A DNA stretch of 64,000 nt from an uncultured Prevotella sp. (GTDB lineage Bacteria > Bacteroidota > Bacteroidia > Bacteroidales > Bacteroidaceae): contig NZ_CAMJOS010000006.1 in the NCBI RefSeq assembly GCF_946407605.1, positions 62,001-126,000 of the forward strand, written 5' to 3'. A program made the position numbers and the translations under genes. This document shows, one piece after another, positions 45,478-53,502 of this stretch (positions are counted from its first letter, which is position 1; every line of letters begins with the position of its first letter). The notes beneath the pieces were generated by a model, which saw nothing but the letters and a program-made list of their open reading frames with translations, did no database searches and was not told where the DNA came from.

Positions 45478-46217
45478 AAAATATAATTTTAGCTGCTGGT
45501 TATGCAACCAGACTTGGGGAACTCACCAAGAACTTTCCCAAACCATTACTTAAAATAGGCAATAACACTATTTTGGGTAGAATGCTTGATGACATCGATA
45601 CAATCGATGACATCACCGAGCATATCATAGTTACAAATCATAAGTTTGCTCCCATATTCAAGCAATGGGCTGCAGAGCAGCATTATTCCAAACCAATAAC
45701 AATCGTCGACGATGGTACCGAAACCAACGAAACGCGCCTAGGTGCCGTAAACGATCTTCTTTTGGTATTAAACACTCCCCCTAAGCAGGGGGAGTCGGAG
45801 GGGGTCTTGGTGGTGGCTGCAGATAACTTGCTGTTCTTCTCATTCCAGGAATTCGTTGATTTCGCAAAGGCGAAGGGAACCAGCTGTATCATGTGCCACG
45901 AACAACCTTCAATAGAGAAGTTGCAGCGTACTGGTGTCGTAGAGTTGGATGCCAACAACAAGGTGCTGGGCATGGAGGAGAAGCCTCAGGTGCCCAAAAG
46001 TCACTGGGCAGTACCACCGTTCTATATCTATCTAAAGAAAGACCTCGACCTTGTACGTCACTCTGTAGAAAATGGTTGCGGCAAAGATGCACCAGGCAAT
46101 CTGGCTCATTATATGGTGGAGCACACCACAATGCACGCCTGGCCCATGAGTGCTGGACGCTTCGACATAGGCAGTCTCGACACCTACTACGAGGCGGTAG
46201 AGAAATATGGGAAATAA
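45474..46217 (+). CDS. Sugar-phosphate nucleotidyltransferase family protein
   Basis: MKNIILAAGYATRLGELTKNFPKPLLKIGNNTILGRMLDDI...; carries in-frame palindrome-encoded TPPKQGESEGV. Confidence 0.9.
   Translation: MKNIILAAGYATRLGELTKNFPKPLLKIGNNTILGRMLDDIDTIDDITEHIIVTNHKFAPIFKQWAAEQHYSKPITIVDDGTETNETRLGAVNDLLLVLNTPPKQGESEGVLVVAADNLLFFSFQEFVDFAKAKGTSCIMCHEQPSIEKLQRTGVVELDANNKVLGMEEKPQVPKSHWAVPPFYIYLKKDLDLVRHSVENGCGKDAPGNLAHYMVEHTTMHAWPMSAGRFDIGSLDTYYEAVEKYGK
45774..45807 (+). repeat. Palindromic element copy 3 (forward), inside the nucleotidyltransferase gene
   Basis: aCTCCCCCTAAGCAGGGGGAGtcggagggggtct; perfect 8-bp arms around AAGC. Confidence 0.92.
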
Positions 46218-46239
46218 GAAAGAGGAAATATGGAGAATA

Positions 46240-46271
46240 AAAAAAACAGGAGTTCAGCGCTCCTGTTTTTG
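46240..46271. terminator. Intrinsic terminator
   Basis: AAAACAGGAG ttcagcg CTCCTGTTTTT. Confidence 0.85.
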
Positions 46272-46292
46272 TTTGTTGTTCTGCTTAAAACC

Positions 46293-46772
46293 TTACTCTT
46301 CTGTATCAACCATCTCCATAATGGGCAACTGGTGCTCGAATGCTGAATAGAAAGATATCAGCGTCTGCGAGCTACTGAGTCCCAGCGGCTGCAGCTTGTC
46401 GTGGATGATGGTGAGCAGATGGTGGTTGTTCTGCGCGTAGATCTTGATGAACATATCAAAGTTACCAGTGGTATAGTGACACTCCGTCACCTCAGGAATA
46501 TGCTTCAGTTCCTCTACCACTCTGTCGAAATCCTCAGGATTCTTCAGGTTCAGACCAATGAAGGCGCAGGTCTCATAGCCCAGCTTCTCTGGGTCCATGA
46601 TAAACTGTGAGCCTTTCAGGATGCCCATATTTGTTAACTTCTGAATACGCTGATGAATGGCTGCACCACTCACATCACACGCACGAGCCACCTCTAAGAA
46701 AGGTATTCTCGCATCGGCTGCAATAAGTTTCAAAATCTGCTTATCCAGCCCGTCAAGTTTCTGATTTGCCAT
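46293..46772 (-). CDS. Lrp/AsnC family transcriptional regulator
   Basis: LDGLDKQILKLIAADARIPFLEVARACDVSGAAIHQRIQKLTNMGILKGSQFIMDPEKLGYETCAFIGLNLKNP. Confidence 0.94.
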   Translation of the reverse strand: MANQKLDGLDKQILKLIAADARIPFLEVARACDVSGAAIHQRIQKLTNMGILKGSQFIMDPEKLGYETCAFIGLNLKNPEDFDRVVEELKHIPEVTECHYTTGNFDMFIKIYAQNNHHLLTIIHDKLQPLGLSSSQTLISFYSAFEHQLPIMEMVDTEE

Positions 46773-46795
46773 ATTGCTATATTAATTTTGATGTG

Positions 46796-46803
46796 CAAAG
46801 GTA
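46796..46803 (-). promoter_or_regulatory. -7 box (TACCTTTG) for the Lrp/AsnC gene
   Basis: Reverse complement of caaaggta, 24 nt upstream of the start. Confidence 0.6.
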
Positions 46804-46865
46804 ACAAGAAAATCTGACAACTACAACAATTTGTGAAGAAAAAACGCGTTGCGTAGTTCAAATTG

Positions 46866-47321
46866 TTACTTTTCGGTAGCAGAATAGTTAACTTTCAAAG
46901 CAAACGATTGTTGTAAGGCTTTTTTAACATCTGAAATGATGCCGAAAGGAACATCGCGGTCTGCCTTGATAGAAACCGTCATGCGAGGCTGGTCTTCTGA
47001 CGACATTTTCGAACGTTCTGACTCCACATAAGCCTTGATATCATCGACAGTAGCCAGACTGTTGTTCAGCTGGATGTAAAAGCTGTCGACTGGTGCATCT
47101 TTCACACGACCAATATAGACATAGGTAACTGCCGACTTATGAGTAAGCTTCTGCAGTTCTGTGCCCTGCGGCACCTCATAACGTACCTGCAAATCCACAT
47201 CACGCATGTGGGTGACAATCATAAAGAAGAACAGCACCGTGAAGATAAGGTCGGGCAGCGACGCGGTGTTCAGCTCAGGCAACTCACGACTACGGCGACG
47301 ACGGAAGACTCCTCGTTTCAT
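46866..47321 (-). CDS. ExbD/TolR family biopolymer transporter
   Basis: RRRRSRELPELNTASLPDLIFTVLFFFMIVTHMRDVDLQVRYEVPQ. Confidence 0.9.
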   Translation of the reverse strand: MKRGVFRRRRSRELPELNTASLPDLIFTVLFFFMIVTHMRDVDLQVRYEVPQGTELQKLTHKSAVTYVYIGRVKDAPVDSFYIQLNNSLATVDDIKAYVESERSKMSSEDQPRMTVSIKADRDVPFGIISDVKKALQQSFALKVNYSATEK

Positions 47322-47908
47322 CGGCCACCTCCTTCCTCTGTGATAGCCTGTTCGCTGATACGCTGCGGATAAACCATATTGATAGCCTCACGCTGCTCGT
47401 TATTACAGTTGGCCAGCGTCCTTCCAAACTGCTTCTGTGCCAGTTCCTCGCGCAACTGGTGATAGGCCCTGACGATGGCATCCTGCATCTGGAAATACAT
47501 GTCGTAAGAGGCATCGCGATGCACATCCATCATAATGACATGACGATCGCTCACCTTATAGCGTCCCAGCAGATGCACCTCACGTTCACTCATCTCAGGC
47601 AATGTAGGGTCGTCGGCATCGTTGGCCACAAAGGTCTTCACACGTTCCGTCAACGCGTCCATTGCTATGGGCTCGTCGTTGCAGGTCATCACACCATCGG
47701 CACCCAGCTTCAGGCATAACGCATTACGTTTCTTGACGATAACCTCCTGTTCTTCCGTCTGGTTCTCAGGGTTTGGCAGCTGGCGAGGCAATCCCCAGTC
47801 GCTGTCCATTGATGAGGTTACGAGGAAGAAGATCAACAGCATGAACGATATGTCGGCTGTCGATGTGGTGTTCAGACCAGGCATCTCTCTTCTTCTTCGT
47901 GCAAACAT
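47318..47908 (-). CDS. ExbD/TolR family biopolymer transporter
   Basis: MFARRRREMPGLNTTSTADISFMLLIFFLVTSSMDSDWGLPRQLP. Confidence 0.9.
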   Translation of the reverse strand: MFARRRREMPGLNTTSTADISFMLLIFFLVTSSMDSDWGLPRQLPNPENQTEEQEVIVKKRNALCLKLGADGVMTCNDEPIAMDALTERVKTFVANDADDPTLPEMSEREVHLLGRYKVSDRHVIMMDVHRDASYDMYFQMQDAIVRAYHQLREELAQKQFGRTLANCNNEQREAINMVYPQRISEQAITEEGGGR

Positions 47909-47912
47909 TGCA

Positions 47913-48014
47913 TCAGTCGTTATGGGTGGTATATTGGTGAATCACGGCCCAAGCCATCAGCACCACTATCAGTGCCATCAGCACGTAAATGGTATAGAGC
48001 AGAACGTCAATCAT
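47913..48014 (-). CDS. 33-aa putative membrane microprotein between ExbB and ExbD
   Basis: Minus-strand ATG..TGA: MIDVLLYTIYVLMALIVVLMAWAVIHQYTTHND*; below ORF-track cutoff. Confidence 0.6.
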   Translation of the reverse strand: MIDVLLYTIYVLMALIVVLMAWAVIHQYTTHND

Positions 48015-48027
48015 ATCCTTACTATAT

Positions 48028-48882
48028 TTACTCTTTTACCCTTTTACTCTTTGAGATGATGTCCAACAGCGTGATAGCGCCTTCCTCCATCTGAATGGTC
48101 AGACGGTCTATGCGGCTATTGACAAAGTTATAGAACACCTGCAGTATCAAGGCCACCACGATACCAAAGATAGTGGTGAGCAGGGCCACCTTCATGCCCT
48201 CGGCCACGATGGTGGGACCAATATCACCTTCAGTCTGAATCTGGTCGAAAGCCATCACCATACCAATCACAGTACCCAGGAATCCCAGCGAGGGTGCGAT
48301 GGCGATGCACAGCTTAATCCATGAGGTGCCACGTTCCAGACGGGCTGTCTGCACAGAGCCGTAGCTGATGATGCTGCGCTCTATATCCTCGACAGGCTCG
48401 TCAATATGCATCAGTCCCTGATAGCAGACACTGGCCACAGGACCACGGGTATCGCGACAGATGGTTTTTGCTCCTTCCACATCGCCTGCTTCCACCTTTT
48501 TCTCAATGTCGGCAAGCAGTTTCTTGGTGTTAATCTCGGCCAAGGTGAGATAGATGATTCGCTCGATGCACAGCGCCAGGCCCAGCACCAATACCAGTGC
48601 CACCAATGACATGAATCGCGGGTCGCCCTCCATGAACTTCGTCTTCAACTGGTCGTGCAACCCAAAACCACCTTCGCTGGCCAGCGAGTCGAGTGCTGCC
48701 ATATCATCGGCACCTATCAGTTCTTCTACCGTCAGGTCGCCAACAGCACTATCGGCAGCCACCATCTGGGTCTCTGCCATAGAGTCAGCAACCTGCAAGT
48801 CTTGAGCCAAAGCCGGCTGTCCCAGCATCAACAAACCTGCCAGAATACCAGCAGTCATTAATCTTTTCATCATGTTATTCAA
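48028..48882 (-). CDS. MotA/TolQ/ExbB proton channel family protein
   Basis: Signal, then LVLGLALCIERIIYLTLAEINTKKLLADIEKKVEAGDVEGAKTICRDTRGPVASVCYQGL...APSLGFLGTVIGMVMAFDQI. Confidence 0.92.
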   Translation of the reverse strand: MNNMMKRLMTAGILAGLLMLGQPALAQDLQVADSMAETQMVAADSAVGDLTVEELIGADDMAALDSLASEGGFGLHDQLKTKFMEGDPRFMSLVALVLVLGLALCIERIIYLTLAEINTKKLLADIEKKVEAGDVEGAKTICRDTRGPVASVCYQGLMHIDEPVEDIERSIISYGSVQTARLERGTSWIKLCIAIAPSLGFLGTVIGMVMAFDQIQTEGDIGPTIVAEGMKVALLTTIFGIVVALILQVFYNFVNSRIDRLTIQMEEGAITLLDIISKSKRVKE

Positions 48883-48896
48883 AAATCAAGGGGGGA

Positions 48897-48988
48897 GCGG
48901 AGAGAACATTTTCGCCTTAGGGCTTTGAACCTGTTCCTCCTGGCGGAGAGAACAATTTCGCCTTAGGGCTTTGAACCTGTTCCTCCTA
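48897..48988 (-). repeat. 46-bp tandem repeat x2 abutting tRNA-Ser 3' end; each unit begins with a copy of the tRNA 3' terminus
   Basis: gcggagagaacattttcgccttagggctttgaacctgttcctcctg / gcggagagaacaatttcgccttagggctttgaacctgttcctccta, next 46-bp register = tRNA 3' end gcggagagaacagg.... Confidence 0.93.
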
Positions 48989-48989
48989 G

Positions 48990-49077
48990 CGGAGAGAACA
49001 GGATTCGAACCTGCGAACCGGTTTTGCCGGTTACACGCTTTCCAGGCGTGCCTCTTCAACCACTCGAGCACCTCTCC
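48990..49077 (-). tRNA. tRNA-Ser (anticodon GGA)
   Basis: GGAGAGGTGCTCGAGTGGTTGAAGAGGCACGCCTGGAAAGCGTGTAACCGGCAAAACCGGTTCGCAGGTTCGAATCCTGTTCTCTCCG; class II with long variable arm; anticodon loop CTGGAAA. Confidence 0.95.
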
Positions 49078-49154
49078 TTACTGTTAAGCGGATGCAAAGG
49101 TAATGCATAAAATTGACAAATGATTATTGGCAATTGATAATTTAATATTCTTTA

Positions 49155-49955
49155 TCATTTTACGCCAAACACACGAGCCACATTCTCGTTGGTACGCGCT
49201 GTCAGCTCGTCTTCGCTGATGCCATAGGCCTCTGCCATTCGCTGAATCACATAACTGATATAAGCCGACTCATTGCGCTGACCTCGCATGGGCACAGGCG
49301 CCATATAGGGGGCATCGGTCTCTAATACGATGCGGTCTAAGGGCACTGTCTGCGGAAGGGTTTCTGGCAGATGACTCTTCTTGAAGGTCAGCACACCACC
49401 CACTCCCAGCACGAACTTGTCGAACTGTAACAGTTCCTCGGCTTCTTTCTCGTTGCCAGTAAAACAATGGAACACGCCACCAGGTAACTCTTTCGCATAC
49501 CTTTTTAATATAGCCACCAGCTCGTTCTGCGCCTTGCGACAATGAATCATCAGGGGCAGTTGCATCTCTACTGACCATCGCACCTGTTCCTCGAAGGCTT
49601 CCAGTTGCTCCTGCTCAAACTCACGACTCCAATAGAAATCAAGGCCTACCTCGCCAATGGCGAGAACGGTGAAAGGTGAAGGGTGAAGGGTGAAAGGTGA
49701 CGGGAGGATAGATTTGATTTGCGCCATCTGTTCGCGCCAGTCGGCATGCACCTCTTCAGGATGCAGGCCAATCATGGGATAAAGGAAATCAGGGTATTGC
49801 TGACAGAGGCTGACGATGCGCTGCGATGACGGCAGGTCGATGGCAGGCAGGAAGATTGCTTTGCAGCCTGCCTCTCGAGCGCGCTGCATCACCTCTACCC
49901 TATCCTGGTCAAACTCCTCGCCATCCAAATGGCAATGTGTATCGATAAAGGTCAC
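49155..49955 (-). CDS. TatD-family DNase/hydrolase
   Basis: MTFIDTHCHLDGEEFDQDRVEVMQRAREAGCKAIFLPAID...YPMIGLHPEEV...AIGEVGLDFYW...VLETDAPYMAPVPMRGQRN. Confidence 0.94.
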   Translation of the reverse strand: MTFIDTHCHLDGEEFDQDRVEVMQRAREAGCKAIFLPAIDLPSSQRIVSLCQQYPDFLYPMIGLHPEEVHADWREQMAQIKSILPSPFTLHPSPFTVLAIGEVGLDFYWSREFEQEQLEAFEEQVRWSVEMQLPLMIHCRKAQNELVAILKRYAKELPGGVFHCFTGNEKEAEELLQFDKFVLGVGGVLTFKKSHLPETLPQTVPLDRIVLETDAPYMAPVPMRGQRNESAYISYVIQRMAEAYGISEDELTARTNENVARVFGVK

Positions 49956-50926
49956 TTCTCCCTGTGCATCATTTCGTTAGTATACTGGCGTAACTGCTCC
50001 TTGCGAGCGCTGTCCACATGGACCTGTTCCAACAGCTTCTTGCCCTGCTCGAAGTAGAAGTTGATCTTCTCCTCGCACAACTGACGAATGCCAATCTCGT
50101 CGTATAGACGGGTGACGGCAGCCACCTTCTCAGCCCTATTGAACTCTTTCGCCTCAATCCATCGCATCAGCTCAGCACGTTGCTGGGCGTTGGCACGATT
50201 CACGGCATTGATGAGCATATAGGTCTTCTTGTTCGAGGTGATATCACCACCAATGGCCTTGCCGAAGACCTTGGGATCGCCATAGACATCGAGCAGGTCG
50301 TCCTGCAGTTGGAAGGCCAGACCAATCTTCTCACCAAACTGATACAACAGGTCGGCATCCTCCTGTGAGGCATCACCCAAGATGGCGCCCATCTTCAGGG
50401 CACAGGCCAGTAACACACTGGTTTTCAGACGAATCATCTCGATATACTCATCTTCTGTAACGTCGTTGCGTGTCTCAAAGTCCATGTCATACTGCTGTCC
50501 CTCGCCAATCTCCAGCGCTGTCTCCGTAAACAGCTCCAGCACTTGAGGCAGATGGGCGGCATCACATGCTGCCACACGCTGATAGGCCAGCACCAGCATT
50601 GAGTCGCCACTGAGGATGGCGGTGTTGTCGTCCCACTTCTTATGTACGGTAAGCTGTCCGCGACGCATGTCGGCCTTATCCATCAGGTCATCATGCAGCA
50701 GCGTGTAGTTATGATACGTCTCCAGACCCAGGGCAGGCATCAGGATGTCCTCGGGTTTTTCCTTGAAGAGGTTATAACCCAGCAGCATCAGCACAGGACG
50801 GATGCGCTTGCCGCCCAGCGAGAGCACATAGCGTATGGGATCGTAGAGCGATGCGGGTTTTCTTTCATACGGCAGGGACTCTAATCCCTCGTTCACGATT
50901 CTCAAGATTTCTTCTGATGTTGTCAT
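49952..50926 (-). CDS. Polyprenyl synthetase family protein
   Basis: YVLSLGGKRIRPVLMLLGYNLF...LETYHNYTLLHDDLMDKADMRRGQLTVHKKW...LAFQLQDDLLDVYGDPKVFGKAIGGDITSNKKTYMLI. Confidence 0.95.
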   Translation of the reverse strand: MTTSEEILRIVNEGLESLPYERKPASLYDPIRYVLSLGGKRIRPVLMLLGYNLFKEKPEDILMPALGLETYHNYTLLHDDLMDKADMRRGQLTVHKKWDDNTAILSGDSMLVLAYQRVAACDAAHLPQVLELFTETALEIGEGQQYDMDFETRNDVTEDEYIEMIRLKTSVLLACALKMGAILGDASQEDADLLYQFGEKIGLAFQLQDDLLDVYGDPKVFGKAIGGDITSNKKTYMLINAVNRANAQQRAELMRWIEAKEFNRAEKVAAVTRLYDEIGIRQLCEEKINFYFEQGKKLLEQVHVDSARKEQLRQYTNEMMHREK

Positions 50927-50951
50927 ATCTCTTGTTTTTTACCTATTTTCT

Positions 50952-51650
50952 TTACAGTTTAAAGACCACTGGTATGCACACCTTGGTGCGACAGGGCTGG
51001 TCGTTCTCGATACCTGCAGTCCAACGGGGCATCATCCTCAGCACGCGGAGCACCTCGCGATCACACATGGGGTTGAGCGACTTCACCACCTTGACATCAG
51101 TCACGGAGCCGTCTTTGTTGACGATGAACTCTGCCACCACCTTACCTTGTATCTTACGTTCCTGCGCCAGTGGGGGATATTTCAGGTTGCGCTGCAGCCA
51201 TTTCATCATCTCCACAGCACCACCAGGAAACTGCGGCAGGTCCTGCACAATGCGGAAACTGATGACATCATCGTCCATAGGTGCTGGCGGCTCTATCTCC
51301 TCCTCACCGTCCAGGGCGCTCATGTCGTTGTCCATATCTGTCTCTACTGGCTCGTCATCCTTCAGCGGCTCCACCTGTTCTTCCTCCTCAGCCACCACCA
51401 GCTTCTTCGAGGGTTCTGGCTCCACCTTCGGGGCCAGCGCCAGCTCATTTTCAAGTTGCATCATCGATGGCAGTTCCTCGTCCATCGACAGCATATCCAG
51501 CAAGTCGGGGTCGTCCAGTGGGTCGTCAGGCGTCAGGCTGTAGTTCAGGCCAACGAAGAGGAAGGCCAGTGCAACCACCAACCCCAGCGCGAATCTGGCC
51601 CATCGTCCATGCTCCAGGTCCGCCTTCCTGCTTTTCTTTACTTCCAACAT
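50952..51650 (-). CDS. Energy transducer TonB
   Basis: MLEVKKSRKADLEHGRWARFALGLVVALAFLFVGL...PQFPGGAVEMMKWLQRNLKYPPLAQERKIQGKVVAEFIVNKDGSVTDVKVVKSLNPMCDREVLRVLRMMPRW. Confidence 0.93.
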   Translation of the reverse strand: MLEVKKSRKADLEHGRWARFALGLVVALAFLFVGLNYSLTPDDPLDDPDLLDMLSMDEELPSMMQLENELALAPKVEPEPSKKLVVAEEEEQVEPLKDDEPVETDMDNDMSALDGEEEIEPPAPMDDDVISFRIVQDLPQFPGGAVEMMKWLQRNLKYPPLAQERKIQGKVVAEFIVNKDGSVTDVKVVKSLNPMCDREVLRVLRMMPRWTAGIENDQPCRTKVCIPVVFKL

Positions 51651-51729
51651 TCGGTGTGCAAAAGTACTAAATAAAGCCGACAATAGGAAATATTTTTGTT
51701 TTTTCTTTTCATTTCTCTTACGAATTTCG

Positions 51730-51737
51730 TAACTTTG
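51730..51737 (+). promoter_or_regulatory. -7 box (TAACTTTG) ahead of porQ
   Basis: cgtaactttgtgc 11 nt before ATG 51748. Confidence 0.6.
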
Positions 51738-51747
51738 TGCCCGAATT

Positions 51748-52692
51748 ATGAAACGTTTGATGCTGTCAGTCCTGTTTTCGGCACTTGCCATGATGATTCA
51801 TGCGCAGGACAGCCAGACTGTGTTCAACTTCTTGCGACTACCCGTCAGCGCCCATGCTGCTGCACTGGGAGGCGACAACATCACACTGTCCGACGACGAT
51901 GCCTCGCTGGTGTTCCATAATCCTGCTTTACTCTATAATGTCAGCGACCGCACCTTAGGTCTCAACATGATGACCTACATGCAGGGCTCGATAACTGGTA
52001 GTGCCTCTTATTCTCAGACCATCGGTGAACGCGGCACATGGGGTGTGCAGGGACGTTTCATCAGCTATGGCGAGATGAAAGAGACCACCTATGACAACCA
52101 GCAGACGGGCACCTTTGGCGCCAGGGACATTGCGCTGGGTGGCACCTTCGCCTATGGACTTACCGACCTTATCAGTGGTGGCGTCACAGCCAAGATGGTA
52201 GCCTCATATATCGGACAGTACAACTCGCTGGCAGCGGCTGTCGACCTGGGTCTGAACTACTACGACCCTGACTCGGAATGGAGCATCAGCGCTGTGGCCC
52301 GTAATCTGGGAGGACAGCTCAAAGCCTATGATGATGACTTCGAGCGAATGCCCCTCGACCTGCAACTGGGTGTCAGCAAGCGACTTGTAGGCTCACCTCT
52401 GCGTTTCTCGGCTACGCTGGTGCGCCTCAACGACTGGCAGTATGGGATAGGCAAGCATTTCGTCTTAGGTGCCGACCTCCTGCTCTCTGAGCAGTTCTAC
52501 GTCGCAGCAGGCTATAACCCCCTGCGTGCCTCAGAGATGAAGATCACTGCTGGCGACGAGGAGAGCTCTCATGGTGCAGCCCTCTCGCTGGGTGCCGGCA
52601 TGATGCTTGAACGCCTGCAGCTCCACATCGCCTATGGCAAGTATCACGTCAGCAGCACCTCGCTGATGATTAACTTCAGCTATGCACTCTGA
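51748..52692 (+). CDS. porQ: Type IX secretion system protein PorQ
   Basis: DSQTVFNFLRLPVSAHAAALGGDNITLSDDDASLVFHNPALLYNVSDRTLGLNMMTYM; next to cmk. Confidence 0.88.
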   Translation: MKRLMLSVLFSALAMMIHAQDSQTVFNFLRLPVSAHAAALGGDNITLSDDDASLVFHNPALLYNVSDRTLGLNMMTYMQGSITGSASYSQTIGERGTWGVQGRFISYGEMKETTYDNQQTGTFGARDIALGGTFAYGLTDLISGGVTAKMVASYIGQYNSLAAAVDLGLNYYDPDSEWSISAVARNLGGQLKAYDDDFERMPLDLQLGVSKRLVGSPLRFSATLVRLNDWQYGIGKHFVLGADLLLSEQFYVAAGYNPLRASEMKITAGDEESSHGAALSLGAGMMLERLQLHIAYGKYHVSSTSLMINFSYAL

Positions 52693-52750
52693 CGTCCCAT
52701 CAAACCCATTAGACCCATTCACCCCATTAGACCCATTAGACCCATAAAAA
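52692..52750 (+). repeat. Intergenic ~9-nt repeat (cccattaga)n
   Basis: cccatcaaacccattagacccattcaccccattagacccattagacccat between porQ and cmk. Confidence 0.8.
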
Positions 52751-52754
52751 AAAC

Positions 52755-53444
52755 ATGAAAAAGATTACAATAGCAATAGACGGCCACTCTTCGTGCGGCA
52801 AAAGCACAATGGCCAAGGAACTTGCCCGTCGTGTGGGCTATGTTTATGTTGACACAGGCGCCATGTATCGCTGCGTCACCCTCTATGCCCTACGCCATCA
52901 GCTCTTTGCAGCCGACGGCAGCGTACTCGAGGAACAGTTGCGCCAGGTAATGCCTGATATCAACATCGACCAGCGCCTCATCGATGGCAAGACCACCACA
53001 TTCCTCAATGGCGAGAATGTGGAACTCGAGATACGCAGCCTCGAGGTGAGCAGTCACGTCAGCCCCATCGCTGCCATCCCCTTTGTGCGTACAGCCCTTG
53101 TGGCCCAGCAACAGAAGATGGGACTCGAAGGTGGTATCGTGATGGATGGACGCGATATCGGCACCACTGTCTTCCCCAATGCCGAACTCAAGATCTTCGT
53201 CACAGCCAGTGCAGAGGTACGTGCCCAGCGCCGCTACGACGAGTTGCAGCAAAAGGGAATGCCTGCCGACTATGCCGACATTCTGAAGAACGTACAGGAG
53301 CGCGACTATATCGACTCGCATCGTGATGTCTCTCCCCTCCGTCAGGCCGACGATGCCCTTCTCCTCGACAACAGCCACATGACCATCGACGAGCAGAACC
53401 AGTGGCTCATGCAGCAGTTCGAGAAAGCCATTTTAAAGGGATAA
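52755..53444 (+). CDS. cmk: Cytidylate kinase
   Basis: [48 protein letters not shown]...[37 protein letters not shown]. Confidence 0.96.
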   Translation: MKKITIAIDGHSSCGKSTMAKELARRVGYVYVDTGAMYRCVTLYALRHQLFAADGSVLEEQLRQVMPDINIDQRLIDGKTTTFLNGENVELEIRSLEVSSHVSPIAAIPFVRTALVAQQQKMGLEGGIVMDGRDIGTTVFPNAELKIFVTASAEVRAQRRYDELQQKGMPADYADILKNVQERDYIDSHRDVSPLRQADDALLLDNSHMTIDEQNQWLMQQFEKAILKG

Positions 53445-53502
53445 TCCTTTCATTGAAAGGCCCTATTCCTTTAAATCAAAGGGGGCCTCTGTATAAAAAA
53501 AG

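Noticed and set aside
48886-49071. 61-aa minus ORF MLEWLKRHAWKACNRQNRFAGSNPVLSARR...
   Set aside because: A read-through of the tRNA-Ser gene and its 46-bp repeats, not a protein gene.
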